NCBI RefSeq assembly: GCF_016650815.1
Contig: NZ_JAEKEZ010000010.1
Location: 310,001 to 374,000 of the forward strand
Direction of reading: 5' to 3'
DNA: 64,000 nucleotides
DNA from: Pseudomonas sp. TH31
GTDB taxonomy: Bacteria; Pseudomonadota; Gammaproteobacteria; Pseudomonadales; Pseudomonadaceae
This document shows positions 17,771 to 27,532 of the stretch, in pieces. The notes beneath the pieces were generated by a model. The model was not told the origin of the DNA and searched no databases. It was given only the letters and a program-made list of their open reading frames with translations. Position 1 is the stretch's first letter. Every line of letters starts with the position of its first letter. The position numbers and the translations under genes were made by a program.

Positions 17771-17805
17771 AAAAAACCCGCCGACGCGGCCTGCGTCGGC
17801 GGGTC
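17771..17805 (-). terminator. rho-independent terminator of the L,D-transpeptidase gene
   Basis: Strong stem ACCCGCCGACGC / GCGTCGGCGGGT. Read leftwards it is followed by six T, and it lies 12 bases beyond the stop codon. Confidence 0.9.
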
Positions 17806-17816
17806 TTGATCAGCGC

Positions 17817-18788
17817 TTACTGCTGCAGGTCGATCGGCGCACTCGACGCCATCGGTGCAGAAGTATTCGGCACGGCGATTTCCACCGGCAGGCCATCTTC
17901 GGCAGCGACCACGTCACGCACCACATCCCAGTTCATGCGCAGGTTGTTGGTAATGTCTTCACGTTTGAGCATCGCGTTGATCACAGCGGTGTGTTTGTCG
18001 ACCACTGACGGGTTGCCGTTGTCGTCCAGCGGCGTATGCGCTTCGAGATAGACCTTGCCGCCACTCATGCCGAACTTGTACGGGTCGTTGATGATCCGCA
18101 CCGACGTACCAACCGGCACCATGCCCGCCATTTCCAGCACGTTGTTGTTGAACATGCGGAAGCAGCCGTGGCTGGTGCGCATGCCGATACCGAATTTTTT
18201 GTTCGAGCCATGAATCAGGTAGCCCGGAGTGCCCAGGCTGAACTTGAACGGCCCCAGGGGGTTATCAGGGCCGGCCGGCACCACGTTCGGCAACGGGTCA
18301 CCATCGGCGGCGTGCTCGGCCTTGATCGACGCTGGAGGAGTCCAGGTCGGGTTCGGCGTTTTGGCGGTGATGGTGGTGTGGGCAATCGGCGAACCCCAAC
18401 CTTCACGACCAATACCCAGCGGGAAGGTGTACACCACGTTCCGGCCTTTCGGGTAGTAGTAGAGACGGTATTCAGCCAGGTTGATCACGATGCCTTCACG
18501 CGGACCCGGTGGCAGGATGAAGCGGGTCGGCAGAATGATTTCGGTGCCGGCGCCCGGCAGCCAGGCATCGACGCCCGGGTTGGCCGCGACCATTTCCGAA
18601 TAGCCCAGATCGTAAGTGGTACCAAGGTCGGCGAAGGTATCTTCGTACTTGGCCTTGATCACTTGCACCTGACCGATGATGTCTTCACCAGGGGGTGGTA
18701 GAGGCAGTTCCAATGCTGAAACAGGACCGGCCACACAGAGGGCAGCAAGGGTCAGGCAGCGGGTGACGGCAGGAAAGCGCGGCAACAT
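17817..18788 (-). CDS. L,D-transpeptidase (YkuD domain) with LysM-like segment
   Basis: 323 residues. Signal peptide (LTLAALCVAGPVSA, cleavage ~25). A LysM-like stretch follows (YEDTFADLGTTYDLGYSEMV, then AANPGVDAWLPGAGTEIILP). The YkuD catalytic domain has its active-site signature HGSNKKFGIGMRTSHGCFRM (His and Cys of SHGC). The enzyme makes 3-3 peptidoglycan cross-links or attaches Lpp-type lipoproteins to the wall. The neighbour oprI encodes such a lipoprotein, so OprI anchoring is an attractive but unproven job. Start at 18788 with AAGGA eight bases upstream; longer versions lack a site. Confidence 0.92.
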   Translation of the reverse strand: MLPRFPAVTRCLTLAALCVAGPVSALELPLPPPGEDIIGQVQVIKAKYEDTFADLGTTYDLGYSEMVAANPGVDAWLPGAGTEIILPTRFILPPGPREGIVINLAEYRLYYYPKGRNVVYTFPLGIGREGWGSPIAHTTITAKTPNPTWTPPASIKAEHAADGDPLPNVVPAGPDNPLGPFKFSLGTPGYLIHGSNKKFGIGMRTSHGCFRMFNNNVLEMAGMVPVGTSVRIINDPYKFGMSGGKVYLEAHTPLDDNGNPSVVDKHTAVINAMLKREDITNNLRMNWDVVRDVVAAEDGLPVEIAVPNTSAPMASSAPIDLQQ

Positions 18789-18946
18789 CCGGAAAATCCT
18801 TCGCATGAACGACAAGAGGTATAAGACGGCGATTGTACACCGACACCCGTAAATTCGGGGAGATCGAGAACATTGCAGGCGATACATGACGTTTTTTTCA
18901 TGTATGGCTTGCTCGCACCTTCACGCTTGATTGCGACTGACACTAC

Positions 18947-19045
18947 GCCATCGCGAGTAGGCTCGCTCCCACAGTGAAGCGGTACCGAGCGTAAATAATG
19001 GGCTCGACGAAGATCAACTGTGGGACCGAGCTTGCTCGCGATAGC
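18947..19045. repeat. degenerate REP-like pair
   Basis: CCATCGCGAGTAGGCTCGCTCCCACAG-type arm at 18947 and a decayed opposite arm (TGTGGGACCGAGCTTGCTCG, then CGATAG) ending at 19045. Same family as 987 but with a longer spacer and several mismatches. Confidence 0.7.
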
Positions 19046-19048
19046 AAT

Positions 19049-19342
19049 CTAAAGCTCGAAGCGCAACTCCGGCCAGATCGGCGAGGTGCCGCGTTTTTGC
19101 GACTCGAGGATGGCGCGGCACAGCGAGCACAGACGTTGGTCCTGAAACACCCTGCGGTCCACGCTCGACCAGCGCGGCTGCGCCGGCAGCAAGCTGCCGC
19201 AGAGGGTCCGGTCCGCCGAGCCGCCGAGTTCCAGCTGACGGGTCACCAGATGCACCCGCACTTCCTGGCAGGCGAACAGATCCAGCTGCTCGTCAGGCTC
19301 GATCAGTTGGTAGGCAAAAAGGGACCAGGCGGGACGCGGCAT
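19049..19342 (-). CDS. conserved hypothetical protein with C-terminal cysteine pair
   Basis: 97 residues, mostly hydrophilic, no signal peptide or membrane span. Features are an acidic/hydrophobic start (WSLFAYQLIEPDEQLDLFAC) and a CSLC pair near the end (DQRLCSLCRAILESQKRGTS) that may bind metal. TTGGAG six bases before the ATG supports the start; an ATG 15 codons earlier lacks one. It sits between an L,D-transpeptidase and tesA. Function unknown. Confidence 0.65.
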   Translation of the reverse strand: MPRPAWSLFAYQLIEPDEQLDLFACQEVRVHLVTRQLELGGSADRTLCGSLLPAQPRWSSVDRRVFQDQRLCSLCRAILESQKRGTSPIWPELRFEL

Positions 19343-19397
19343 CGGGGGCTCCAAATCGGGGCGCCACCTTAGCCGAAACGCCGCCACTAGAAAAGCG

Positions 19398-20000
19398 TCA
19401 AAGCAGCGGTTTCAGTGTCGGCCAGACATTTTCCAGCAACTTGCCTTGAGCCACCGCTGCCGGGTGCAGGCCGTCGGCTTGCATCAAGTCCGGATGACCG
19501 CCAATCCCGTCGAGAAAAACGGCACCAGAGGGATTTTTTCTCATTGGCCAGGTTGCCGTAAACCTCGGCAAACGCCTCGGTGTAGCGCTTGCCATAGTTG
19601 GGCGGCAATTGCATGCCCAGCAGCAGTACCTTGGCGCCACTGGCCCGGAGCTGTCGATCATCGCAGCAAGGTTTTGTTGCAATTGTGTTGGCAGCATTCC
19701 GCGCAAGCCATCGTTGCCGCCCAATTCGAGGATCACCAACTCGGGTTTATGCTCTGCAAGCAGCGCTGGCAGGCGTGCCTGCCCTCCGGCACTGGTGTCG
19801 CCGCTGATGGAGGCGTTGATCACTTTATCGTCGAAACCTTCGCGCTTGAGCCGTTGCTCAAGCAGCGACACCCACCCCAAGCGGGTATCCAGCCCGAAAC
19901 CGGCGCTGATACTATCGCCAACGATCAGGACTGTACCCGCCGCTGCGTTCTGGGCCATGCACATCAAGGCCAGGCCAGCACTCAAAAACCACACACGCAT
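19398..20000 (-). pseudogene. tesA: TesA-type arylesterase/thioesterase, three frameshifts
   Basis: SGNH hydrolase exported to the periplasm (signal peptide MRVWFLSAGLALMCMAQNAA). Block I is VLIVGDSISAGFGLD, block III ELGGNDGLRG, block V DGLHPAAVAQ with the catalytic Asp/His. The middle is broken by three single-base losses: a G-run at 19647-19648, an A-run (T6 at 19534-19539) and a T-run (A5 at 19515-19519). With one base added to each, the frames read SRASGAKVLLLGMQLPPNYG, GKRYTEAFAEVYGNLANEKK and IPLVPFFLDGIGG, giving 201 residues, near the E. coli length. Start has GGAG seven bases upstream. It is divergent from the ABC exporter with only 10 bases between start codons. Confidence 0.88.
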
Positions 20001-20010
20001 CGGATTCTCC

Positions 20011-20694
20011 ATGGGCGCAAGCATTCTCACCGCGAAGAACCTCAGCAAAGTGGTTCCCAGCGCGGAAGGTGAACTGACTATCCTGCACGAACTCAGCCTG
20101 GAACTGAACAAGGGCGACAGCCTGGCCATCGTTGGCGCCTCCGGTTCCGGCAAATCCACCCTCCTGGGCCTGCTCGCCGGCCTCGACCTGCCGAGCAGTG
20201 GCGAAGTCACCCTCGCAGGGCAAGCCCTGAGCAGCCTCGACGAAGACCAACGCGCGCGCATCCGCGCCGAGCACGTGGGTTTTGTCTTTCAATCGTTCCA
20301 GTTGCTCGACAGTCTTAATGCGCTGGAAAACGTCATGCTGCCGCTGGAGCTCGACGGCCGCAAAGACGCCTGGGAGCGCGCAACCGAGTTGCTGCAGCGG
20401 GTCGGCCTGGGCCAGCGCCTGACCCACTCGCCGCGCCAGCTCTCCGGTGGTGAACAGCAGCGCGTGGCGATTGCCCGAGCGTTTGCCGCCGAACCTGACG
20501 TGTTGTTTGCCGATGAACCCACCGGCAACCTCGACAGCCACACCGGCGAGCGCATCAGTGACCTGCTGTTCGAACTGAACCAGGAACGCGGCACGACCCT
20601 GGTGCTGGTGACCCACGACGAACGCCTGGCACATCGGTGCCGGCGCCTGATCCGCCTTGAAGCCGGCCTGCTGGTCGCCCCTCTGGAGCCTTGA
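20011..20694 (+). CDS. ABC exporter ATP-binding protein (YbbA/LolD-like)
   Basis: 227 residues. Walker [10 protein letters not shown] (about 42-50), signature [14 protein letters not shown], Walker [14 protein letters not shown] and switch His in LVTHDE. It belongs to the MacB/LolD/YbbA group that pairs with FtsX-like permeases, and the permease gene follows with a one-base overlap (TGATG). In E. coli the homologous ybbA-ybbP pair is also divergent from tesA. The transported substrate is unknown; a lipid or hydrophobic molecule is likely. Confidence 0.93.
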   Translation: MGASILTAKNLSKVVPSAEGELTILHELSLELNKGDSLAIVGASGSGKSTLLGLLAGLDLPSSGEVTLAGQALSSLDEDQRARIRAEHVGFVFQSFQLLDSLNALENVMLPLELDGRKDAWERATELLQRVGLGQRLTHSPRQLSGGEQQRVAIARAFAAEPDVLFADEPTGNLDSHTGERISDLLFELNQERGTTLVLVTHDERLAHRCRRLIRLEAGLLVAPLEP

Positions 20695-23198
20695 TGGCAC
20701 GCTTGCCGCTATTGCGCCTGTTCAGCCTCGCCATCCGCCAACTGCTGCGCGACGCCCGCGCCGGTGAGCTGCGGGTGTTGTTCTTCGCGTTGCTGGTGGC
20801 CGTGGCGGCGAGTACCGCCATCGGCTACTTCGGCGCCCGCCTCAATGGCGCCATGATGCTGCGCGCCACCGAGTTTCTCGGTGCCGACCTTTTGCTCGAA
20901 GGCAGTTCACCAGCGCGCCCCGAGCAGATCAAAAGCGGAACGGAGTTGGGCCTGGAACATGCGCAGGTGGTGGAATTCTCCAGTGTCATCGCCACGGACA
21001 AGGGCATTCAGCTGTCCAGCATCAAGGCGGCCGACGATGTCTATCCACTGCGCGGCGAACTGAAAAGCGCCCCCGCGCCGTTTGCCCCGGAAGTTTCCGG
21101 CGGCGGGCCAAAACCCGGCGAAGCGTGGGTCGAAGCACGCTTGCTGACAGCTCTGGACCTGAAGATCGGCGATAGCATCGACGTCGGTATGAAAACCCTG
21201 AAGCTGTCGCGGGTGTTGACGTATGAACCGGATCGCGCCGGCAATTTCTACAGCCTGACGCCGCGCGTGTTAATCAACCTGAGCGACCTTACGGCGACCG
21301 GCGTGGTGCAGCCCGGCAGCCGGGTCAGTTATCGCGAACTCTGGCGCGGCAATGCCCAGGCGCTGGAAACCTATCGGCAACTGGTCAAGCCAGGCCTCGC
21401 CGCCAACCAGCGCCTGCAGGATGCCCGGGATGGCAACCGACAGATCGGTGGCGCGTTGGGCAAGGCCGAGCGCTACTTGAACATGGCCAGTCTGGTCGCG
21501 GTTTTGCTGTCTGGTGTGGCCGTGGCGCTGTCGGCGACGCGCTTCGCCACGCGTCGCTTCGATGCCAGCGCCTTGCTGCGCTGCCTGGGTCTGTCCCGCC
21601 GGGAAACCATGCTGCTGTTCAGTTTGCAGCTGACAGTACTTGGCCTGCTCGCCAGCCTCAGCGGCGCCCTCCTCGGCTGGTTGGCGCAACTCGGGCTGTT
21701 TGCGCTACTGCATGACTTGCTACCCACAGACGTTCCACCGGGTGGCTTGCTGCCAGCCATTGCCGGGATCAGCACGGGGCTGGTAGCACTGGCCGGTTTC
21801 GCCCTGCCACCGCTCGCCGCCCTCGGCCGGGTACCGCCATTGCGCGTATTGCGCCGGGACATGCTGCCAATCCCGTCCAGCACCTGGATGGTTTATGGCG
21901 CGGCGCTGGGCGCGCTCGGCTTGATCATGTGGCGCTTGAGCCTGGACCTGGTGCTGACCTTCGCCCTGCTGGGCGGTGGCGTGATCGCTGCGGTCGTGCT
22001 CGGCGGCTTGCTGCTGTTGCTGCTCAACAGCCTGCGTCGGATGTTGGCTCGCGCCTCGTTGCCCTGGCGTCTGGGTTTGGGCCAACTGCTGCGCCACCCA
22101 TTGGCGGCGGCAGGCCAATCCCTGGCCTTCGGCTTGATTCTGCTGTCCATGGCGTTGATCGCGTTGCTGCGCGGTGAATTGCTGGACACCTGGCAAAACC
22201 AGCTGCCAAAAAATGCGCCGAACTATTTCGCGCTGAACATCCTGCCAGCAGACAAACAGTCTTTCACCGATCGCCTGATCGAACTGGCGGCGCAATCGGC
22301 GCCGCTGTACCCGGTGGTGCCGGGCAGGCTGATCAGTATCAATGGCGAAGCGGTGCAGGACATCGTCAGCAAGGATTCAGCCGGTGACCGGGCGATCCAG
22401 CGTGACCTGAGCCTCACGTGGGCAGCGGACCTGCCAGCGGGCAACAAGCTAACCTCGGGAACCTGGTGGACCGAACAAACGCCGGAGGACGTTCCGGGTG
22501 TGTCGGTGGAAGGCAAGGTTGCCGAGAGCCTGAAGCTCAAGCTGGGCGATCATCTGGTATTCACCGTTGGCGGGGTCAATCGCGAAGCGAAAGTCACCAG
22601 CCTGCGGGAGATCAACTGGGACAACTTCCAGCCGAACTTCTTCATGATCTTCCAGCCCGGCACTTTGAAAGATCTGCCCGCAACCTACCTCACCAGCTTC
22701 TATCTGGCAGCCGGTCACGATCAGCAGATTGTCGATCTGTCCCGGGCATTCCCGGCGGTCACCATTGTGCAAGTCGAAGCCTTGCTGGAACAGCTGCGCA
22801 GCATCCTCGCCCAAGTCACCCTGGCGGTGGAGTACGTGTTGTTGTTCGTGCTGGCGGCGGGCATGGCCGTGCTGTTCTCCGGCCTGCAGGCAACCCTGGA
22901 TGAGCGTATTCGCCAAGGTGCGCTGTTGCGCGCCCTGGGGGCCGAGCGCCAATTGCTGGTCAAGGCCCGACGCATCGAGTTCGGCTTGCTCGGCGCCGTC
23001 AGCGGCCTGCTGGCGGCCCTGGGTTCGGAGTTGGTCAGCCTGGTGCTTTACCGCTACGCCTTCGACCTCCCCTGGCAGCCGCATCCATGGCTGTTGGTGT
23101 TGCCATTGATCGGCGCGGTGCTGATTGGTGGCGCCGGTGTGTTCGGTACGCGTCGCGCCTTGAACGCCAGCCCCCTGACAGTCCTGCGCGAGGGTTGA
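20694..23198 (+). CDS. ABC exporter permease, FtsX-like (YbbP family)
   Basis: 834 residues. Membrane span near residue 25-45, then a large extracytoplasmic domain (about 50-260). A first FtsX bundle starts at [21 protein letters not shown] second periplasmic stretch (about 490-690) and a C-terminal FtsX bundle follow ([20 protein letters not shown] to the end). Length and two-FtsX layout fit YbbP. The start ATG overlaps the stop of the ATPase gene. Works with that ATPase in the inner membrane; proposed roles include lipid or toxin export. Confidence 0.92.
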   Translation: MARLPLLRLFSLAIRQLLRDARAGELRVLFFALLVAVAASTAIGYFGARLNGAMMLRATEFLGADLLLEGSSPARPEQIKSGTELGLEHAQVVEFSSVIATDKGIQLSSIKAADDVYPLRGELKSAPAPFAPEVSGGGPKPGEAWVEARLLTALDLKIGDSIDVGMKTLKLSRVLTYEPDRAGNFYSLTPRVLINLSDLTATGVVQPGSRVSYRELWRGNAQALETYRQLVKPGLAANQRLQDARDGNRQIGGALGKAERYLNMASLVAVLLSGVAVALSATRFATRRFDASALLRCLGLSRRETMLLFSLQLTVLGLLASLSGALLGWLAQLGLFALLHDLLPTDVPPGGLLPAIAGISTGLVALAGFALPPLAALGRVPPLRVLRRDMLPIPSSTWMVYGAALGALGLIMWRLSLDLVLTFALLGGGVIAAVVLGGLLLLLLNSLRRMLARASLPWRLGLGQLLRHPLAAAGQSLAFGLILLSMALIALLRGELLDTWQNQLPKNAPNYFALNILPADKQSFTDRLIELAAQSAPLYPVVPGRLISINGEAVQDIVSKDSAGDRAIQRDLSLTWAADLPAGNKLTSGTWWTEQTPEDVPGVSVEGKVAESLKLKLGDHLVFTVGGVNREAKVTSLREINWDNFQPNFFMIFQPGTLKDLPATYLTSFYLAAGHDQQIVDLSRAFPAVTIVQVEALLEQLRSILAQVTLAVEYVLLFVLAAGMAVLFSGLQATLDERIRQGALLRALGAERQLLVKARRIEFGLLGAVSGLLAALGSELVSLVLYRYAFDLPWQPHPWLLVLPLIGAVLIGGAGVFGTRRALNASPLTVLREG

Positions 23199-23245
23199 TA
23201 GACTCAGGCACTTTCTATCCCAAGACGCTACCAAAAGAAGTCGCC

Positions 23246-23742
23246 ATGAGCCGTTATCGCCCTCCCCGCACCGCTGGCACCGCGCTGATCACCCCCGAAG
23301 GTGAAGCGCGGATGCGTGCCGAGTTCCACGAACTCTGGCACGTGCGCCGGCCGCAGGTAACGCAATCGGTCAGTGAGGCCGCAGCTCAGGGTGATCGCTC
23401 GGAAAATGCCGAATACACCTACGGCAAAAAATGCTGCGCGAAATCGACAGCCGCGTGCGTTTTCTCACCAAGCGCCTGGAAGCCCTGAAAGTTGTCAGCG
23501 AAAAGCCCAGCGATCCGAACAAAGTGTATTTCGGCGCCTGGGTCAGCATTGAAGCAGAAGACGGCAAGGAGTCGCGCTATCGCATCGTCGGCCCGGATGA
23601 GCTCGACTTGAAACTGGGCCTGATCAGCATCGACTCACCACTGGCTCGCGCACTGATCGGCAAGGCGCTGGACGCTGAAGTTCGAGTCCAGACACCGACC
23701 GGTGAACAGTGCGTGTATATCGTGGCGATCGAATACCCCTGA
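23246..23742 (+). pseudogene. greB: GreB transcript-cleavage factor, one frameshift
   Basis: Corrected length 165 residues. The N-terminal coiled coil carries the acidic tip ([18 protein letters not shown]) that enters the RNA polymerase secondary channel and triggers cleavage of backtracked RNA. The C-terminal domain reads KVYFGAWVSIEAEDGKESRY and LISIDSPLARALIGK. The frame breaks at A6 (23426-23431). One more A gives [20 protein letters not shown] without a break (497+1 = 166 codons). Loss of an A from an A7 run is the simplest explanation. Confidence 0.88.
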
Positions 23743-23760
23743 GCCGCAGCGCTCTGAGCC

Positions 23761-24069
23761 TCAGCGACGGGTAATCAGTCCCTGGCGCGCAACGCGAGTC
23801 AGTTGTTTGATCATTTCAGGGGCGTTTTCAAGGCTGGGCGATTGAATCACTGCCAGGTCGAAACTGTCGCTGGCAAACCGAGCCAGCGACTCGCCATCTT
23901 CGACAAACTGGATCAGGAAAGCTGCGGGGCCGCCGGTACGACGTGGCCAGCCGTCGAGATAACGCAGAAGTGTCGGCTGATGTTTGCCGCCAAGCAGGAT
24001 TTTTGGATTGCGCTGGGTGAGGTGCGCCGTGATCGGCGCGGGACGTACAACAGGGCTTAATGCATTCAT
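23761..24069 (-). CDS. conserved hypothetical protein
   Basis: 102 residues, no signal peptide or membrane segment. The central KILLGGKHQPTLLRYLDGWP and LARFASDSFDLAVIQSPSLE stretches look like part of a Rossmann-type fold (a strand ending DLAVI), reminiscent of truncated methyltransferase-like proteins. Start chosen at ATG 24069; only a weak GAGA lies upstream. It is convergent with greB (18 bases between stops). Function unknown. Confidence 0.55.
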   Translation of the reverse strand: MNALSPVVRPAPITAHLTQRNPKILLGGKHQPTLLRYLDGWPRRTGGPAAFLIQFVEDGESLARFASDSFDLAVIQSPSLENAPEMIKQLTRVARQGLITRR

Positions 24070-24270
24070 TGGGTCGTGTCTCTGCCTCAAAAGTCTGCAT
24101 GGCAGGTGAGAGGCAACACCGAACCAGCGCTTTAGCGGTATTTCGAAGCCTGTTTCAAGCTTCTATCGGCAACTGAATGAGTCACCTGGCGCCCCGCAAG
24201 TAGCTGTTTAAATCGGCGCATGAGCAGCATCCTAGAGAACCTGACCGGACAGTGTCAAGAATCCCGAGCA

Positions 24271-24305
24271 ACAAAAAAGGCCCGCGCAATGCGGGCCTTT
24301 TTTGT
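24271..24305. terminator. rho-independent terminator
   Basis: Stem AAGGCCCGC / GCGGGCCTT with A-run before and T-run after; ends the DoxX gene reading left. Confidence 0.9.
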
Positions 24306-24318
24306 TGAACCAGAGCGG

Positions 24319-24753
24319 TCAGCCGGCGATGGCACGGTCTGCCGAAAGCTTGCCTGCACCTTCGATCAGCACCGCGATGCTGCCACCGAGCAACGCCAGG
24401 GCGAACTCATAACCGTTGTTAGCCAAGAACAGACCGTTATGGATGTGCACCGAGAAGATCGCCACCAGTGAGAGAAAGGTCAGCCCCAGTGCCGCCGGAC
24501 GCACCAGCAAACCGATGATCAAGGCCAGACCGGCGAAGAACTCCGTACCACCCGCCAGGACTGCCATCAGGTGACCCGGTGCAAGGCCAAGGCTTTCCAT
24601 GTACTGGGCGGTGCCGGCAATCCCGTAGCCACCGAACATCCCGAAGAGTTTCTGCGAACCGTGAGCCGCGAAAATGATGCCGACGAAAATACGCAGAACC
24701 GTCAGGCCGTAGCCAGCGCGGGTGAACAGTACCTTGTTGATCAGAGTGCTCAT
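24319..24753 (-). CDS. DoxX family membrane protein
   Basis: 144 residues with four hydrophobic helices. The family core is LRIFVGIIFAAHGSQKLFGM (helix 1), GGTEFFAGLALIIGLLVRPA (helix 2-3) and LALLGGSIAVLIEGAGKLS. DoxX/YphA-type proteins are inner-membrane proteins linked to quinone/redox balance and thiol stress. The ATG has no strong ribosome site but similarity begins there. Single-gene unit with its own terminator. Confidence 0.9.
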   Translation of the reverse strand: MSTLINKVLFTRAGYGLTVLRIFVGIIFAAHGSQKLFGMFGGYGIAGTAQYMESLGLAPGHLMAVLAGGTEFFAGLALIIGLLVRPAALGLTFLSLVAIFSVHIHNGLFLANNGYEFALALLGGSIAVLIEGAGKLSADRAIAG

Positions 24754-24858
24754 GCTGTGTCATCCATTGTGAGTATGTGTGTTGGTTGGCCGCTATATTA
24801 ATCGTTAAATCGGATGTTAAAAGCAGAAATATTCCACCATAACAATCAGTTTAGTCGA

Positions 24859-26280
24859 TCATTTGCGCGAGGCCACTTTTTGCCCTTTAGGCTCCAACGA
24901 CTCCCGTTCCCGATCAAACGCCAAGTAATACTTGTTCACGCTATTAACATAGCTGACAGCGCTCATCCCCACTTGCTCCATGGCAATGCGCTCGACCTGA
25001 AAGAACCACTGATTGGGGTTCAACCCCCGTCGCCGGGCCTCGGCGCGCATGCCCTGAACCCGTTCCGGCCCCATGTTGTATGCCGCCAGCACGAACGCCA
25101 TCCGTTCGCGCTCGTTGAGTTTGGGGCTGGAGAAGAATTTTCGGCGGATCATCGCCAGGTACTTGGCCCCGGCCTGTACATTGGCATCAAGGTTCTGAAC
25201 GTTGTTGACCCCTACCCGCTGCGCCGCCGACGGAGTGATCTGCATCAGGCCAGTGGGACCGCCGCCACTGCGGGCCTCGGGTTGCAGCGCCGACTCCTTG
25301 AATGCCAACGCCGCCAGGTTCAGCCAGTCCATGCCTTGGGCATCAGCGTGTTTTTGCAACACCGGCCGGAGTTTTTCCAACCGCTCGCGATCAGCCTTGG
25401 CCAACGGATAGTGCACTTGATACAAGCGGCGGTAGATACGCAGGAACGCTACGTCCTCATCCGACGGTTTCTTGTAGGTGCTCAGGAAGCGATCAATGCT
25501 CGCCCTCAACATCGAGGCATCGCGGCGCACGAACCAGTATTCCTCGCCGGGCGCACCGATCAGCACCTGCCTGTCAAACCGCAGCTTGGGCAGAATCTTG
25601 CCCCAGCGCTCGGCGATCGGCTGCTCGACGATCGTCAGGTGGAAGATGCCGCCCTGGACCATCTCCAGCACATCCTCGACCGCCAGGCTGGGGTCGACCC
25701 ACTCGACCTTCACCGGCGCCAGTTTGTGCAGAGCGAGTTTTTGATTGATCTGACTGACCGCGTCCCCGGCTGCACTGCCCGTGGGCAATGCCAGGGTTTT
25801 GCCAGAGAGTTGTTCTAGATGGGTGTAACGTCGTTCACCCTTAATGCCGACCAGGATCAGCGGCACGTTGCTGGCAATCGGTTCGCTGGTACTCACGGCG
25901 TGGCCGGATTGCGGATCGAGCAATTCCCCGGGAGCCACCAGATCGCCCTCGCCGCGTTGCAACGCGCCGAGCAGTTGATCCTTGGCTTTGGGGATGATCT
26001 TGAGGGTGATTTCCTGGCCGTCACGTGCGTGGCCATTGAGGTATTGCTCGAAAGCCCGCAGGCGATGGTACTCCACACCGATGGCCTGGCCCTCAACTTC
26101 ACCGGAGCTGTTACGACTCTGATTGACCAGGACCTTCAGTACGCGGCTGCTGCGGATTGCCGCCAGGTCGCGAACCTGGGTCGCCGGCACGGCTTGCAAC
26201 GGCCCGGCCAGGCGCGCAACCGCCGGCATCGGCAGCAGCAACGAACAACACAGCAGTAGCAAAACCGAGGGACGTGTCAT
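24859..26280 (-). CDS. MltF-like lytic murein transglycosylase
   Basis: 473 residues. Signal peptide (SVLLLLCCSLLLPMPAVA). A substrate-binding-protein-type domain spans about 45-270, and an SLT lysozyme-like domain about 318-455. The catalytic glutamate is Glu329 in LALAFKES-type sequence (LAALAFKESAL), followed by GGGPTGLMQITPSAAQ and VLAAYNMGPERV. It cleaves peptidoglycan with formation of 1,6-anhydroMurNAc. Some pseudomonads carry several MltF paralogs; this one is close in layout, but whether it is MltF itself or a paralog is not settled, so no symbol is given. Confidence 0.9.
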   Translation of the reverse strand: MTRPSVLLLLCCSLLLPMPAVARLAGPLQAVPATQVRDLAAIRSSRVLKVLVNQSRNSSGEVEGQAIGVEYHRLRAFEQYLNGHARDGQEITLKIIPKAKDQLLGALQRGEGDLVAPGELLDPQSGHAVSTSEPIASNVPLILVGIKGERRYTHLEQLSGKTLALPTGSAAGDAVSQINQKLALHKLAPVKVEWVDPSLAVEDVLEMVQGGIFHLTIVEQPIAERWGKILPKLRFDRQVLIGAPGEEYWFVRRDASMLRASIDRFLSTYKKPSDEDVAFLRIYRRLYQVHYPLAKADRERLEKLRPVLQKHADAQGMDWLNLAALAFKESALQPEARSGGGPTGLMQITPSAAQRVGVNNVQNLDANVQAGAKYLAMIRRKFFSSPKLNERERMAFVLAAYNMGPERVQGMRAEARRRGLNPNQWFFQVERIAMEQVGMSAVSYVNSVNKYYLAFDRERESLEPKGQKVASRK

Positions 26281-26517
26281 CCACTCTCCGGAAAGAATAC
26301 TGGTCCGGCTTCAGGGTAAATTCCGTGAAGCAAAACGACAGAAACAGAGCGCCTGGAGCGCTGGCAACGTGCGAAAGACCGGCACAGTGATGGCACCTTC
26401 ACCAACCCGACCTGCCTCACGGCATCAAAAGACAGCTTTAACTCGTTGTAGTTCTTGGCTTTTCTTATAAATCTACAGCTCTGATATGCTTTCCGGCCTT
26501 TGGTCCGAGGTAGCACC

Positions 26518-27325
26518 ATGCAACTCATCGATATCGGCGTCAACCTGACCAACCCCAGTTTCGTCGACAAACACCAGGCTGTACTCGACCGAGCCTACGC
26601 TGCCGGGGTCTGCCAATTGGTGCTCACCGGGACCAGTGTCGACGGCAGCGAACAGGCCCTGGAGCTGTGCCGGCAACTGGATGAAAGCGCGCAACGGCTG
26701 TTCGCCACCGCCGGCATTCACCCCCACTGCGCCAGCGACTGGAATGCCGACAGCGAACGGCGCCTGCGCAGTTTGCTCAAGGAGCCGAACATGGTGGCCG
26801 TGGGCGAATGCGGGCTGGATTTCAACCGCGACTTCTCGCCGCGCCCACAGCAGGAGAAGATCCTCGAAGAACATCTGGCCATGGCGGTCGAACTGCAATT
26901 GCCGGTGTTCCTCCACGAGCGCGATGCCAGTCAACGCTTGCTCGAAATCCTGCGCGACTACCGTGATCAGTTGCCAGCCGCCGTGGTGCATTGCTTCACC
27001 GGTGAAAAAAGCGCTGTTCAGTTACCTCGACCTGGATCTGCACATCGGCATCACTGGCTGGATCTGTGATGAACGACGAGGCACGCACCTGCATCCGTTG
27101 GTGAAAGAGATCAAGCGTGGCCGGTTGATGCTGGAGAGCGATGCACCGTATCTACTGCCGCGCAGCCTGCGGCCCAAGCCGAAGAACGGGCGCAACGAGC
27201 CTGCGTACCTGACCGAGGTGTTGCGCGAAGTGGCGTTGCATCGTGAGGAAAGTGAAGAAGACCTGGCGGCTCATACCACCGCTTGCGCCCGGGCATTCTT
27301 CGGATTGCCCTCCATCCCCCAGTAA
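26518..27325 (+). pseudogene. tatD: TatD-family metal-dependent hydrolase, frameshifted
   Basis: Corrected length 269 residues. TatD is a TIM-barrel 3'-5' DNA exonuclease involved in repair of oxidative damage. Metal-binding residues are in [50 protein letters not shown] and [10 protein letters not shown]. The frame breaks at A6 (27005-27010, GGTGAAAAAAGCG). The downstream frame reads [20 protein letters not shown]. The two frames join if two A are added (A8, 808+2 = 270 codons) or one removed. Relatives have two residues between GE and ALF, which favours two missing bases. Confidence 0.87.
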
Positions 27326-27338
27326 CACCTAAATCCCC

Positions 27339-27427
27339 TGTGGGAGCGGGCTTGCTCGCGAAGGCGGCGGCACATCCAGCATTGATGTGCCAGACACACC
27401 GCTTTCGCGAGCAAGCCCGCTCCCACA
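27339..27427. repeat. REP-like inverted repeat
   Basis: TGTGGGAGCGGGCTTGCTCG arm at 27339 and its inverted copy ending at 27427, with inner GGCGG / CCGCTT segments. Nearly the same element as at 5871, between tatD and the chemotaxis receptor. Confidence 0.85.
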
Positions 27428-27532
27428 TTGGAACTGTGGTGCTCATTGACCTGCATCAACGCCCAAATCCCTAATAGCGGCACAATGATGGCACCTTGCC
27501 AATGCTGTTTCCGCTATCAGAGAAGACCTCCT

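Noticed and set aside
21720..22295. 191-codon frame antisense to the FtsX-like permease
   Set aside because: Gln-rich shadow frame with no start signal.
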